Below are positions 1 through 6,681 of a DNA stretch of 42,423 nt, piece after piece (within the stretch, counting starts at the first letter, position 1; every line of letters begins with the position of its first letter). The position numbers were made by a program, and so were the translations under genes. The notes below the pieces were generated by a model. It searched no databases and had not been told where the DNA came from. It saw only the letters and a list, made by a program, of their open reading frames with translations. The stretch comes from a virus. Location of the stretch: the IMG/VR virus record IMGVR_UViG_3300024255_000054, positions 1-42,423 of that record. One strand, 5' to 3'.

Positions 1-132
1 TCAAGGTGTCGGTATGTAAACTGGTTGCATTATTCCACCGCCTGGTCCGTCATCATCATCAGCATCTTCTTTAAGTACTGAATGAATTATAAAAGCACCC
101 AACAAAAAGGTTGCTAATAACATCATCACCAT
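1..132 (-). CDS. Small single-span membrane protein, 43 aa
   Basis: A 43-residue protein begins with MVMMLLATFLLGAFIIHSVL, one hydrophobic segment (about residues 1-20). An acidic stretch (EDADDDD) and a Gly/Pro-rich tail follow. I chose the ATG at 132 because it overlaps the stop of the upstream hli gene (CTATGGTGA). A longer in-frame ORF would run back through the hli coding region. It is the last gene of the hli-petF micro-operon seen here. The family is not recognised. Its place beside two thylakoid-targeted Hli proteins suggests a membrane role, but that is inference. Confidence 0.6.
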   Translation of the reverse strand: MVMMLLATFLLGAFIIHSVLKEDADDDDGPGGGIMQPVYIPTP

Positions 133-233
133 AGTCCCGGAATTAAATCTCCGGTAAGGGCATAGGATCCCATTGCGGCAATGACTCCGATCATTGCTGC
201 CCAACCATTAATACGTTCTGCTCTTTCGTTCAT
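126..233 (-). CDS. hli: High-light-inducible protein, short form (35 aa)
   Basis: This encodes a 35-residue Hli (single-helix chlorophyll a/b-binding-like) protein. It contains the family signature E-R-x-N-G-x-x-A-M-I-G followed by a hydrophobic helix ending SYALTG. Hli proteins sit in the thylakoid membrane and protect photosystems under excess light; cyanophages carry them to keep the infected host photosynthesising. The protein is almost only the one transmembrane helix, among the shortest Hli forms. The start overlaps the stop of the upstream 49-aa gene (ATGA) and its own stop overlaps the downstream start, so translation is probably coupled. Confidence 0.88.
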   Translation of the reverse strand: MNERAERINGWAAMIGVIAAMGSYALTGDLIPGLW

Positions 234-379
234 TGTTCTTGCTCCTGTGTTTTGTTGTAAATAATGACTCTACTATTTTCATGTGTGAATACTAGTTCAT
301 CATCATGTGCCCAGCAGAGTTCTTCGTATAGGGCATTTAACCTCTCCATGTCATCATAGAGTTGATTTGGATCAGGCAT
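230..379 (-). CDS. Conserved small acidic protein, 49 aa
   Basis: A 49-residue acidic protein starts MPDPNQLYDDMERLNALYEE and ends in a Gln/Glu-rich tail. The ATG at 379 overlaps the end of the upstream 107-aa gene by 8 nt and the TGA overlaps the next hli start by 4 nt. That pattern of overlaps on both sides supports a real gene. No domain is recognised. Spacing suggests it is co-translated with ferredoxin and Hli, so a role in photosynthetic maintenance is possible but unproven. Confidence 0.65.
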   Translation of the reverse strand: MPDPNQLYDDMERLNALYEELCWAHDDELVFTHENSRVIIYNKTQEQEQ

Positions 380-695
380 TTATGTTAGTAACTGGTTCGT
401 ATGGATGTTGAGGTTTGTGTTCTCTATCCATAGGTTGAGATTTACTAAGGTCTCTTCTGGATTGATTCTTAATAACAATAAAAGCATCTTTATTGTACTT
501 ACGAGTACCAATGGGTGTTTGCCACTTCTTGTTGTACTCTTCACCTACATCAATACCAGACACTTGAGTTCCTGCCATTTCGACAGAAATTTCATCTCCT
601 TCTTCCCACCCGTATTTTTGGGCAAGAGAAGAAACTTGTTCATAAACAGATGGAGTATTCATTACTCGATCTTCTGGTTCAAGGCTTCCATGCAT
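372..695 (-). CDS. Unknown protein, 107 aa, following ferredoxin
   Basis: A 107-residue soluble protein with no recognised domain. The middle part (MNTPSVYEQVSSLAQKYGWE at residues 12-31) looks folded. The C-terminus is Lys/Arg/Pro-rich and probably disordered. The ATG at 695 shares one base with the ferredoxin stop (TGATG), a standard reinitiation arrangement. Met12 at 662 is an alternative start. Immediate coupling to petF suggests a ferredoxin-linked function, which is inference. Confidence 0.6.
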   Translation of the reverse strand: MHGSLEPEDRVMNTPSVYEQVSSLAQKYGWEEGDEISVEMAGTQVSGIDVGEEYNKKWQTPIGTRKYNKDAFIVIKNQSRRDLSKSQPMDREHKPQHPYEPVTNINA

Positions 696-988
696 CAGTA
701 GAGGTTCTCTTCTTGTTCAGTTTGAATTATAACATCAGAAGTTGGATATGCAACACAAGTGAGTACAAATCCTTGTTCAATTTGATCATCATCTAAAAAT
801 GATTGATCACTTTGATCTACCGTGCCAGATACAATCTTACCTGCACATGATGAACATGCACCAGCACGGCAAGAGTAGTTCATGTCAACACCACCCTCCT
901 CGGCAGCATCAAGAAGATATTGATCATCTTGGCATGTGACAGTTGTTTCTGCACCATCAGAAGTACGGAAAGTAACGTTAAAGTCCAT
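695..988 (-). CDS. petF: Plant-type [2Fe-2S] ferredoxin
   Basis: A 97-residue ferredoxin, the usual size for cyanobacterial PetF. The cluster ligands are visible: Cys40, Cys45 and Cys48 in CRAGACSSC and Cys78 in LTCVAYP, spaced as in the plant-type family. It carries electrons from photosystem I to acceptors such as FNR, or, in phage infections, to bilin reductases and ribonucleotide or desaturation chemistry. The stop of the upstream 28-aa peptide overlaps its start (TAATG). The Glu/Asp-rich C-terminus (TEQEENLY) is typical. Confidence 0.95.
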   Translation of the reverse strand: MDFNVTFRTSDGAETTVTCQDDQYLLDAAEEGGVDMNYSCRAGACSSCAGKIVSGTVDQSDQSFLDDDQIEQGFVLTCVAYPTSDVIIQTEQEENLY

Positions 989-1074
989 TAGTAAGTTTCA
1001 GATAAGTTTTGTATGGAGTATGCCAACAACACAAGGAAGGCAACACTAGTTATTGTAAACAAGATTTGATACAT
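988..1074 (-). CDS. 28-aa membrane micropeptide
   Basis: A tiny ORF reads [20 protein letters not shown] and then a polar tail QNLSETY. It is one transmembrane helix with a short soluble end, the shape of small photosystem or cytochrome b6f subunits, although it does not match any I know. It fills the gap between hli and petF. Its TAA overlaps the ferredoxin ATG, which argues for real translation. A Shine-Dalgarno sequence is weak (GAG), so it may depend on coupling with the hli gene 10 nt upstream. Confidence 0.55.
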   Translation of the reverse strand: MYQILFTITSVAFLVLLAYSIQNLSETY

Positions 1075-1084
1075 TGTCAAGTTC

Positions 1085-1303
1085 TCAGAAACCGAAAAGT
1101 CCGAAAAAGAACACACTACCAGTCGTAGCATAAGAAACCAGGGCAAAAGCAAATCCAATCATTGCTGTGCGACCATTGAGTTTCTCTGCACGTTCTGCGT
1201 ATGACTCATGGCCGTAACGTTCTGCGTCAGTCTTAGAAATATACATTTGTGGTTCAGTTGCGTACATGTTTGTACGTCCACCATCTTCAGTTGTTACAGT
1301 CAT
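1085..1303 (-). CDS. hli: High-light-inducible protein (72 aa)
   Basis: A 72-residue Hli protein. A polar N-terminal extension (residues 1-35) precedes the chlorophyll-binding helix with E40-x-x-N43-G-R45-x-A-M-I-G, then a Phe-rich C-terminus. Family knowledge: Hli proteins bind chlorophyll and carotenoid and quench excess energy in thylakoids. AAGGAGTG lies just upstream of the ATG. The gene opens the micro-operon and is driven by the consensus early promoter at 1331-1359. A 35-aa hli lies downstream in the same unit. Confidence 0.93.
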   Translation of the reverse strand: MTVTTEDGGRTNMYATEPQMYISKTDAERYGHESYAERAEKLNGRTAMIGFAFALVSYATTGSVFFFGLFGF

Positions 1304-1330
1304 TTTACACTCCTTAATGTTTCTTTACAT

Positions 1331-1359
1331 AGTATATAGCAAAAGGCAGGGTTTGTCAA
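1331..1359 (-). promoter_or_regulatory. Early sigma70-type promoter for the hli-petF operon
   Basis: On the minus strand TTGACA (1354-1359) is separated by 17 nt from TATACT (1331-1336). It lies 28 nt upstream of the hli ATG and has an ideal -35. It belongs to a family of similar sites in this window and should be read by the host polymerase early in infection. Confidence 0.8.
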
Positions 1360-1418
1360 GACCTTTCTGGTATTACTTAATTCACCTCTGTCAAAATGCC
1401 CATGAAATTGATTAACCA

Positions 1419-1447
1419 TTAAAAAGGGAGTGCGACAGCACTCCCAG
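1419..1447 (-). terminator. Intrinsic terminator after the porin-like gene
   Basis: On the minus strand an 8-bp perfect stem (GGGAGTGC/GCACTCCC, 1426-1445, 4-nt loop) is followed by TTTTT. It lies 30 nt past the stop of the 123-aa gene and before the hli promoter. Confidence 0.85.
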
Positions 1448-1476
1448 TATAGCATCTAGATGTTTACTTGATTAAA

Positions 1477-1848
1477 TCAGAAGCTGTACTTCAGACCCAA
1501 CTTGGTGCCATAACCGCGATCGATGTCGCTGTCGCCACTACCAACGAAGGAGACTTCACCATATGCGCCAAGAGCATCGGTCAGTGCAAGACCCAGACCA
1601 GCTTTACCGGAAGGAACGGTGTCGCTCTCGCCGCCATCAGGAGACACAACGGTAGCGCCGCCTTGGACGTAGTACGAAGAAGACTCACCGAGTTCGCCTT
1701 CGTAACCTACGTGAAGGTCCGTGGCAGTTCCATTGTAGCTGGATCCAGTGAAACCGGAGTTGGCTTCTACGTTAACGTAGGGACCTGCAAGGGCAGCACC
1801 AGCAGAAACGGAAAGTGCAGCAGTTGCTGCGAATACAGATTTGATCAT
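1477..1848 (-). CDS. Secreted porin-like beta-strand protein, 123 aa
   Basis: The first 21 residues form a clear Sec signal peptide (MIKSVFAATAALSVSAGAALA), with cleavage expected after ALA, before GPYVNVEAN. The remainder (about 100 residues) alternates polar and hydrophobic residues, is rich in Gly, Tyr and Ser, and ends in an aromatic (KLGLKYSF). That is the pattern of an outer-membrane beta barrel. It is too short for a full porin and resembles small host outer-membrane proteins of marine picocyanobacteria. The gene looks more GC-rich than its neighbours, suggesting host origin. GAGGT precedes the ATG. Alternative: a secreted virion or adhesion protein. Confidence 0.75.
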   Translation of the reverse strand: MIKSVFAATAALSVSAGAALAGPYVNVEANSGFTGSSYNGTATDLHVGYEGELGESSSYYVQGGATVVSPDGGESDTVPSGKAGLGLALTDALGAYGEVSFVGSGDSDIDRGYGTKLGLKYSF

Positions 1849-2004
1849 TTGTTAATACCTCGTAATTTTTACTTGCGGAATTTCACCCGCAGATGAAGGG
1901 GGAGTTCGACGTTCCCCGCATTTTTATTATAACATAACCAGGCAGCGAGTAATTGAGGCGTTCAGGTTTGTTACAGTTCGTGAAGCAAGTGCCTCCCGAA
2001 CACT
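1849..2004 (-). promoter_or_regulatory. Structured 5' leader of the porin-like gene
   Basis: A roughly 155-nt leader without a gene lies between the promoter and the ATG. It contains two small GC-rich hairpins on the minus strand: GGGGA/TCCCC around 1898-1917 and GCGG/CCGC at 1875-1890. A second possible -10 (TATAAT, 1926-1931) has only a poor -35. The length and structure are unusual for this compact genome and suggest post-transcriptional control. No known riboswitch is recognised. Confidence 0.4.
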
Positions 2005-2038
2005 TATTTATAATAACAGAAGATTAAAACTTTGTCAA
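2005..2038 (-). promoter_or_regulatory. Overlapping early and late promoter
   Basis: Minus strand: TTGACA (2033-2038), 17 nt, TATTAT (2010-2015), a near-consensus host-type promoter. The T4-like late element TATAAATA (2005-2012) overlaps the -10. The -35 overlaps the stop of the last glycan-operon gene. The porin-like gene could therefore be expressed throughout infection. Confidence 0.75.
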
Positions 2039-2748
2039 GGGGTTCCTTTCTTCTCTATTCGGTATGCCCTACCTTGATCATCAAAACCATCAATATCAAT
2101 GTAATTAGGTTCACCAGTAAAATTATCTACTGGCGAAACGAGAAGATAGGGACCTGGAATTCTATCATCATTGGGATGATAAGTTCTAAAGTTAGTTGGG
2201 TGAAAATGAATTGTAACTACTTTCTTTCCAGGATTTCTGCATGTGTATCCAAGTTCTCTCATGTGATAAGTGATCTTATTATCACAACCAGGTTTACCCA
2301 TTGTATAATTCATCTTTTCAGATACTGCAATCGGTGCCTTAAAAATCCAAGAGTCTTGTGATGCTGGATTTTCGTAAGGTTCAATCTCCCAGTTCTTTCC
2401 ATCACCAGTAGAAATTTCCCAACGACTTAATGCATAAAACTGTTTTATCATATCAAGACTCTTGAAGAATCGAAGAGTATCATCAAAGATAATATCTGCA
2501 TTTGCAACTACACAGATTTGATCTTTTAGATTATCATTACAAAAATCAAAAAGATCTTTATAAGTTGGTCTATCTTTTCTTACTATTCTATGAATTTTAG
2601 GAGAATCAAAATTGAGTTCAGAATCATCTTCCATGAAAAGATATACATTATCAATCAAATCATTAGCAAGATTTTGATGGAGGCAATATAGATACTCTCC
2701 GTTTCTCATATGATTATGAGAGTTAAAATATTCAATAATTAGATTCAT
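2035..2748 (-). CDS. Glycosyltransferase-like protein, last gene of glycan operon
   Basis: A 237-residue protein. The core VVANADIIFDDTL (residues about 80-92 from Met1) resembles the acidic metal-binding region of GT-A transferases. An aromatic, Asp-rich middle and a PGCDNKITYHMRELGY segment follow. I chose the ATG at 2748 because it overlaps the epimerase stop (ATGA); the in-frame extension to 2790 would lie inside the epimerase gene. It has no clear CAZy match by eye. Its position at the end of the glycan operon supports a role in glycan assembly. Confidence 0.6.
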   Translation of the reverse strand: MNLIIEYFNSHNHMRNGEYLYCLHQNLANDLIDNVYLFMEDDSELNFDSPKIHRIVRKDRPTYKDLFDFCNDNLKDQICVVANADIIFDDTLRFFKSLDMIKQFYALSRWEISTGDGKNWEIEPYENPASQDSWIFKAPIAVSEKMNYTMGKPGCDNKITYHMRELGYTCRNPGKKVVTIHFHPTNFRTYHPNDDRIPGPYLLVSPVDNFTGEPNYIDIDGFDDQGRAYRIEKKGTP

Positions 2749-3638
2749 TGTTCGGAGATCCAATCCATTAAGTTTACTTTTGGTTCCCAACCAAATGTTC
2801 TTTTTAATTTATTATTATTTGCAAGAGTCACTCTAGACTCACCAATTCTTGAGGGAATATTGACTTGATTATCAGAAATTGCATCGGCAATCTCATTGAT
2901 AGAATAATTTACACTGTTGCCAACATTATACAATTGTCCGTAGTTCATATCATGAACATTTTTTATTGCCGCAAGAACGTTGGCAGATACGACATCAGAT
3001 ACATGTGTAAAGTCCCTACGCTGCTCTCCATCACCAACAATCGTAAGTGGTTCTCCTGCGTCACGTTGACGTAAGAAGATACCAATTACAGGAGCATACT
3101 GTCCTTTGAGAGGTTGTCTTTCACCGTAAACATTAAAGTATCTGAAGAAAATAGTCTTTACGCCAAAAAGATCATTATACATTTTACAAAGTTTTTCACC
3201 AGCAACCTTCGATACTGAATAAGGATTTAAACAGTCATCATTCTGAAGTTCATCATTGGGTGGTTCATTAAATCCATAACCCGATGAAGTAGAAGAATAG
3301 ATTACTTTCTTTACACCTGCCTCACGGGCACACTGAAGAACAGTAACCGTACCTACACAGTTTACACTGACTGCCTCAATAGGATTTAAGATAGCAGGTT
3401 GAATTCTAGATTCGGCAGCAAGATGAAACACATAATCTATATTAGTCATTGAGTTTTTCAATAACTTATAATCTCTAATGTCACCTTTTATATTGTAAGA
3501 TTTAGGATTCCTATAAAAATCTTCATTGGATTCTGCACTCTCATTATCATAGCAGACAACTTCATGGCCCATTTCTAGAAGTTTATCTACAATGTGAGAT
3601 CCTATAAATCCTGCACCGCCTGTTACTAATGATTTCAT
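2745..3638 (-). CDS. NAD-dependent nucleotide-sugar epimerase/dehydratase
   Basis: A 297-residue extended short-chain dehydrogenase, slightly shorter than typical UDP-sugar 4-epimerases (about 310-340). The Rossmann motif GGAGFIGSH is at residues 7-15. The catalytic Ser/Thr region is SSTSSGYG and the Tyr-x-x-x-Lys pair is in PYSVSK. The family interconverts or dehydrates UDP- or GDP-sugars, most often UDP-glucose or UDP-GlcNAc 4-epimerisation. The substrate cannot be read from the sequence. Four-base overlaps link it to the FkbM gene upstream and the transferase-like gene downstream. Confidence 0.88.
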   Translation of the reverse strand: MKSLVTGGAGFIGSHIVDKLLEMGHEVVCYDNESAESNEDFYRNPKSYNIKGDIRDYKLLKNSMTNIDYVFHLAAESRIQPAILNPIEAVSVNCVGTVTVLQCAREAGVKKVIYSSTSSGYGFNEPPNDELQNDDCLNPYSVSKVAGEKLCKMYNDLFGVKTIFFRYFNVYGERQPLKGQYAPVIGIFLRQRDAGEPLTIVGDGEQRRDFTHVSDVVSANVLAAIKNVHDMNYGQLYNVGNSVNYSINEIADAISDNQVNIPSRIGESRVTLANNNKLKRTFGWEPKVNLMDWISEQ

Positions 3639-4279
3639 AATTCAGATTTAGAAAAAATAACATCAACTTGAAATAAATCACCTTTCTTTAAATTATCAGT
3701 ATCTTCATCCATCCAGATATTTTCACCAATAATCTCATGATTAGTAAATCCAATACTACTCATGTATTCAAGCACTTCATCAAACAAAGGAGATCCTTCA
3801 TTATATTGCAAAATTGAAACTTCCATTATTATGTAAGAAGCTTTTTGAATAGTATTCAATCCACCTCTAATAATATCTAATTCAGATCCTTGAGTGTCTA
3901 TCTTAATGAGATCAAAAGTTTTTTCGACTTCTTCAATAACTTCATCCAGTGTATATGTATTCCTCTTAACTTTTATACTATCATTATAATATTTGGTATT
4001 TTCTTTTAAGTAAGAAGTCCCAGTACACGTAGGATTTTTTGGATTCAAATGTAGAGTAACCTCTTTATTAGAATCACTCAAAAGAACAATGCAGTGAGGA
4101 AATGGCAAATTTTCTAGATACTCATCACAATTTTCATTTCCCTCTAACATTAGAGAGTCTACATTTTTCCATAGTTTTTTACAAAACATAGAAAAGTTAC
4201 CATGATGAGCTCCAATATCTAATAGAGTATTAGGAGTATATTTTTTGGATAGATTGATTAAATAATTTTCAACATTCAT
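3635..4279 (-). CDS. FkbM-family methyltransferase
   Basis: A 214-residue SAM-dependent methyltransferase of the FkbM type. The SAM-binding motif I is LLDIGAHHGNFS (about residues 19-30). The characteristic FkbM block LIKIDTQGSELDIIRGG lies about residues 122-138. FkbM enzymes O-methylate sugars or polyketides, and in surface-glycan clusters they cap or modify sugars. It overlaps both neighbours by 4 nt. Its likely role is methylating the glycan made by this operon (inference). Confidence 0.88.
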   Translation of the reverse strand: MNVENYLINLSKKYTPNTLLDIGAHHGNFSMFCKKLWKNVDSLMLEGNENCDEYLENLPFPHCIVLLSDSNKEVTLHLNPKNPTCTGTSYLKENTKYYNDSIKVKRNTYTLDEVIEEVEKTFDLIKIDTQGSELDIIRGGLNTIQKASYIIMEVSILQYNEGSPLFDEVLEYMSSIGFTNHEIIGENIWMDEDTDNLKKGDLFQVDVIFSKSEL

Positions 4280-5226
4280 AAGTAAACTTCCTTAAATTTT
4301 TGACAGACTTTTTCTGGAGTATAATCTTGATAGCAATTCCATTCCAAAGAATTTATTTCCGTCTTATCTAAATTCTTGAGGATGTGTAGAATTTCCGAAT
4401 AGTTTTCGTAATAAATTCCTTTTTCATCCAGTGTATCTATATGATTTCTTTCCGGAGATTTTTCGTAAGTAATAACAGGTTTATTTCTAATTGAAAACTC
4501 AGCACAAGACAATCCAAATGATTCACCAATATACCTAGCATGAAGCATAGCATCACATGTATTGATAAACTTCACTTTAGTATTCATATCAGAAGTACCA
4601 GACAAGTATATCACCCTCTCATGTTCAATGAAAGATTCTGTGAACTGAAAAACAAACCAAATATCAGATCTTTCAGTGAGAACTTGTTGTATTGCTTGCT
4701 TTACAAAAGGCAAATCGAAAGTTTCCCATCCACCATTTCTACCAAGCACTAGTGCTTCTTTAGGAATAGATAACTCTTCTCTCATATCTTCCTCAACCTC
4801 AGGAAGATATACCATATAAGGAACATAAGGAATTTTATAGTCAGTTATCTTTGATAACCACTTCGATCCCATAGCATAGATGTCACCATGAACCCAGTCA
4901 GAAGTCCAGTTTCCTGATATTGCATTGACAAGATTTTTACTAACTGAAGATATAACTCCATCTGGAGCTCCACCCTTTTCCATTAAAAAATAATCACATT
5001 CATTTTTATCCAAAATAGGATCTATTTCACTGACAGTATCATAAGAAAAAACTGAAAACTCTTTTTCAAATTTTTTCAAAGCATCGACACTATTAGCAGG
5101 ATGAGTGGAGGGATACATGATAATTGGATCGACACCAAGATAATGTCTGGTCCAATATGCCCAATCATAAATTGCTACTGTTGTTCCTCTCAGGGAGAGT
5201 GAATTATCATGAAATGCTATTTTCAT
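4276..5226 (-). CDS. GT-B (GT4-like) glycosyltransferase
   Basis: A 316-residue protein with a GT-B look. The N-terminal half begins MKIAFHDNSLSLRGTTVAIY, as in donor/acceptor Rossmann domains. The C-terminal half has the GT4-like donor-site pattern ESFGLSCAEFSIRNKPVITY, where Glu and the Gly-Leu-x-x-x-Glu spacing contact the nucleotide sugar. It is shorter than standard GT4 enzymes (about 370). It probably transfers a sugar from an NDP-sugar in the cytoplasm. Overlaps of 4 nt at both ends. Confidence 0.72.
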   Translation of the reverse strand: MKIAFHDNSLSLRGTTVAIYDWAYWTRHYLGVDPIIMYPSTHPANSVDALKKFEKEFSVFSYDTVSEIDPILDKNECDYFLMEKGGAPDGVISSVSKNLVNAISGNWTSDWVHGDIYAMGSKWLSKITDYKIPYVPYMVYLPEVEEDMREELSIPKEALVLGRNGGWETFDLPFVKQAIQQVLTERSDIWFVFQFTESFIEHERVIYLSGTSDMNTKVKFINTCDAMLHARYIGESFGLSCAEFSIRNKPVITYEKSPERNHIDTLDEKGIYYENYSEILHILKNLDKTEINSLEWNCYQDYTPEKVCQKFKEVYL

Positions 5227-5915
5227 TTTATTATAATAGAATTTACTAGTTTATTTCTAATTTCTGGATTATCCCAACTAATATTATATTGACTAAGATG
5301 ATATTTTACCAAACCTTCTCCAACAAATTGTTTCCAACCATCTTGCCTGTACTTTTTAAAATTATTATATAGTGACGAATAAATATCCATATTTTTTGAT
5401 GAAGAAATTGCTAGATCACTATTTGGAGAATCTCTCATGGCATAACAATTTACATAATCCATAGACAAATTATACAAATCAATATCAAATTTAATTATGT
5501 CAACATCAAATCTACATCTAATAACAATATCATACGAAAAATTATTTTCTCTTTCGTATTGCATTTTCAATTGATTAGTTCTTTGTATGGAAAAAAACAT
5601 ACTATGAACATTAGATGGTCTTGCTAGTTCATAATTAACATCATTAAAAGGATTGAAAATAATTTGAGGTTCATACAAAAACACTACTGGATTATAAAAT
5701 TTTTTAATTAAATCTACAGTATCTTCTCTCCAGTGATATGTTCTACCATATGATAATGTTGTAGGTAATTCCATTTTTTTATTTGACATGGAATTGTCCC
5801 ACCAGGTATGCACAAAAACGTCTGGTGAATATTTTTGTAAAATATTTTTATCAATTTTTGCATAACCCTCTTCAAGATATCTTGGTTGTCCGGAAATGCA
5901 GAGTGCTACTTTCAT
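5223..5915 (-). CDS. Glycosyltransferase-like protein, CISGQPR family
   Basis: A 230-residue protein starting MKVALCISGQPRYLEEGYA. It has the internal motif DIVIRCRFDVDI, resembling the acidic acceptor/metal site of GT-A transferases. It is a paralogue in layout of the 252-aa protein at 9056-9814, which starts MKIAACFSGRIRNFE and has DYVFRLRPDWFF at the same relative place. Members are common in viral and marine glycan clusters, but the chemistry is not established. Low-complexity Asn/Ile/Lys-rich C-terminus. Confidence 0.62.
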   Translation of the reverse strand: MKVALCISGQPRYLEEGYAKIDKNILQKYSPDVFVHTWWDNSMSNKKMELPTTLSYGRTYHWREDTVDLIKKFYNPVVFLYEPQIIFNPFNDVNYELARPSNVHSMFFSIQRTNQLKMQYERENNFSYDIVIRCRFDVDIIKFDIDLYNLSMDYVNCYAMRDSPNSDLAISSSKNMDIYSSLYNNFKKYRQDGWKQFVGEGLVKYHLSQYNISWDNPEIRNKLVNSIIIK

Positions 5916-6364
5916 TTTAAATTACTAACATAATCACTACAAACAGCATAACAATTAGTTAGTTTTAATATATCCCAACTAATATCACATTCTTCTGGCA
6001 TAACAACGACTGTTGATGGAGTATAAGTTTTTCCAGGATAAGACCATATATATCCATGACTAGTCATAGTGTAATCATCATTTTGATGCCAAAAATAATT
6101 GAAATTTGTTCTAGTCATAAAATCCAATGTATCGATGTCTTTACAATGAATCCAAAGATATTGAGACCTTTTTGCCAATTCAAAAAATGAAATGACATTT
6201 TTTGGTTTATCATGTCCTAACCAGAACGTTTGAGATACTACATCGTATCTTAAATCAATTTCTACATCATAACCATTTTCTATACATTTGTCAATCTGCC
6301 CAATAGTATTTTCATCGTCTACATTAGGTCCGTTCATATTACCACGATGTGCAATGAGTTTCAT
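5912..6364 (-). CDS. Glycerophosphodiester phosphodiesterase-like protein
   Basis: A short (150-aa) TIM-barrel phosphodiesterase of the GDPD/PI-PLC superfamily. Visible motifs are IAHRGN (catalytic His), DENTIGQ, EIDLR (metal Glu and Asp) and LGHDKP (second catalytic His). Full-length GDPDs are about 240-300 aa, so this is a minimal or C-terminally reduced form. The family hydrolyses glycerophosphodiesters to glycerol-3-phosphate and an alcohol. In a glycan operon it might trim phosphodiester-linked substituents or provide glycerol phosphate; that is inference. Confidence 0.75.
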   Translation of the reverse strand: MKLIAHRGNMNGPNVDDENTIGQIDKCIENGYDVEIDLRYDVVSQTFWLGHDKPKNVISFFELAKRSQYLWIHCKDIDTLDFMTRTNFNYFWHQNDDYTMTSHGYIWSYPGKTYTPSTVVVMPEECDISWDILKLTNCYAVCSDYVSNLK

Positions 6365-6681
6365 GCCGGATACTTATCCGAAGGAATAGATGGCCATCTT
6401 ATAATAATTAATTCAGAATCTGCAAGGAACTCAACATTAGAAATTTCATTCGGTTCATAAATCCACATATCTCCTGCCTTGAGATGCTTACCAGAAACCA
6501 TAAGTTCTCCTGATACAATATAGTTCAACTCATTAGTGACTTTATGAAAGTGTGGGAATGTCTCACAACCCTTCTCATGTTTATGATGAGCAACTTCAAA
6601 AAATGGATTTTTAAAAAGGGATGGATTGAAGTCTCCTACAAACCATCCTGCTTTGAAGTCTGAGATATTTGCTTCTATCAC
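6361..6681 (-). CDS. Single-domain cupin
   Basis: A 106-residue cupin with the two conserved blocks: motif 1 HFHKVTNELNYIVSGELMVSG and motif 2 around GDMWIYEPNEISNVEFL. Metal-ligand His residues appear in HHKH and HFH. Small cupins in sugar operons include sugar-phosphate isomerases, epimerases and binding proteins, so no reaction can be named. It lies between the GDPD-like gene and the nucleotidyltransferase-RpiB fusion, with 4-nt overlaps, which suggests it acts on the same sugar route. Confidence 0.78.
   Translation of the reverse strand: MIEANISDFKAGWFVGDFNPSLFKNPFFEVAHHKHEKGCETFPHFHKVTNELNYIVSGELMVSGKHLKAGDMWIYEPNEISNVEFLADSELIIIRWPSIPSDKYPA

Noticed and set aside
1-204. 67-aa minus-strand ORF starting at 204
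   Set aside because: Its first 24 codons overlap a clear hli gene in another frame. The start at 132, overlapping the hli stop, is better.
1468-1896. 142-aa plus-strand ORF opposite the porin-like gene
   Set aside because: It is the reverse shadow of a gene with a convincing signal peptide, Shine-Dalgarno and terminator on the minus strand.
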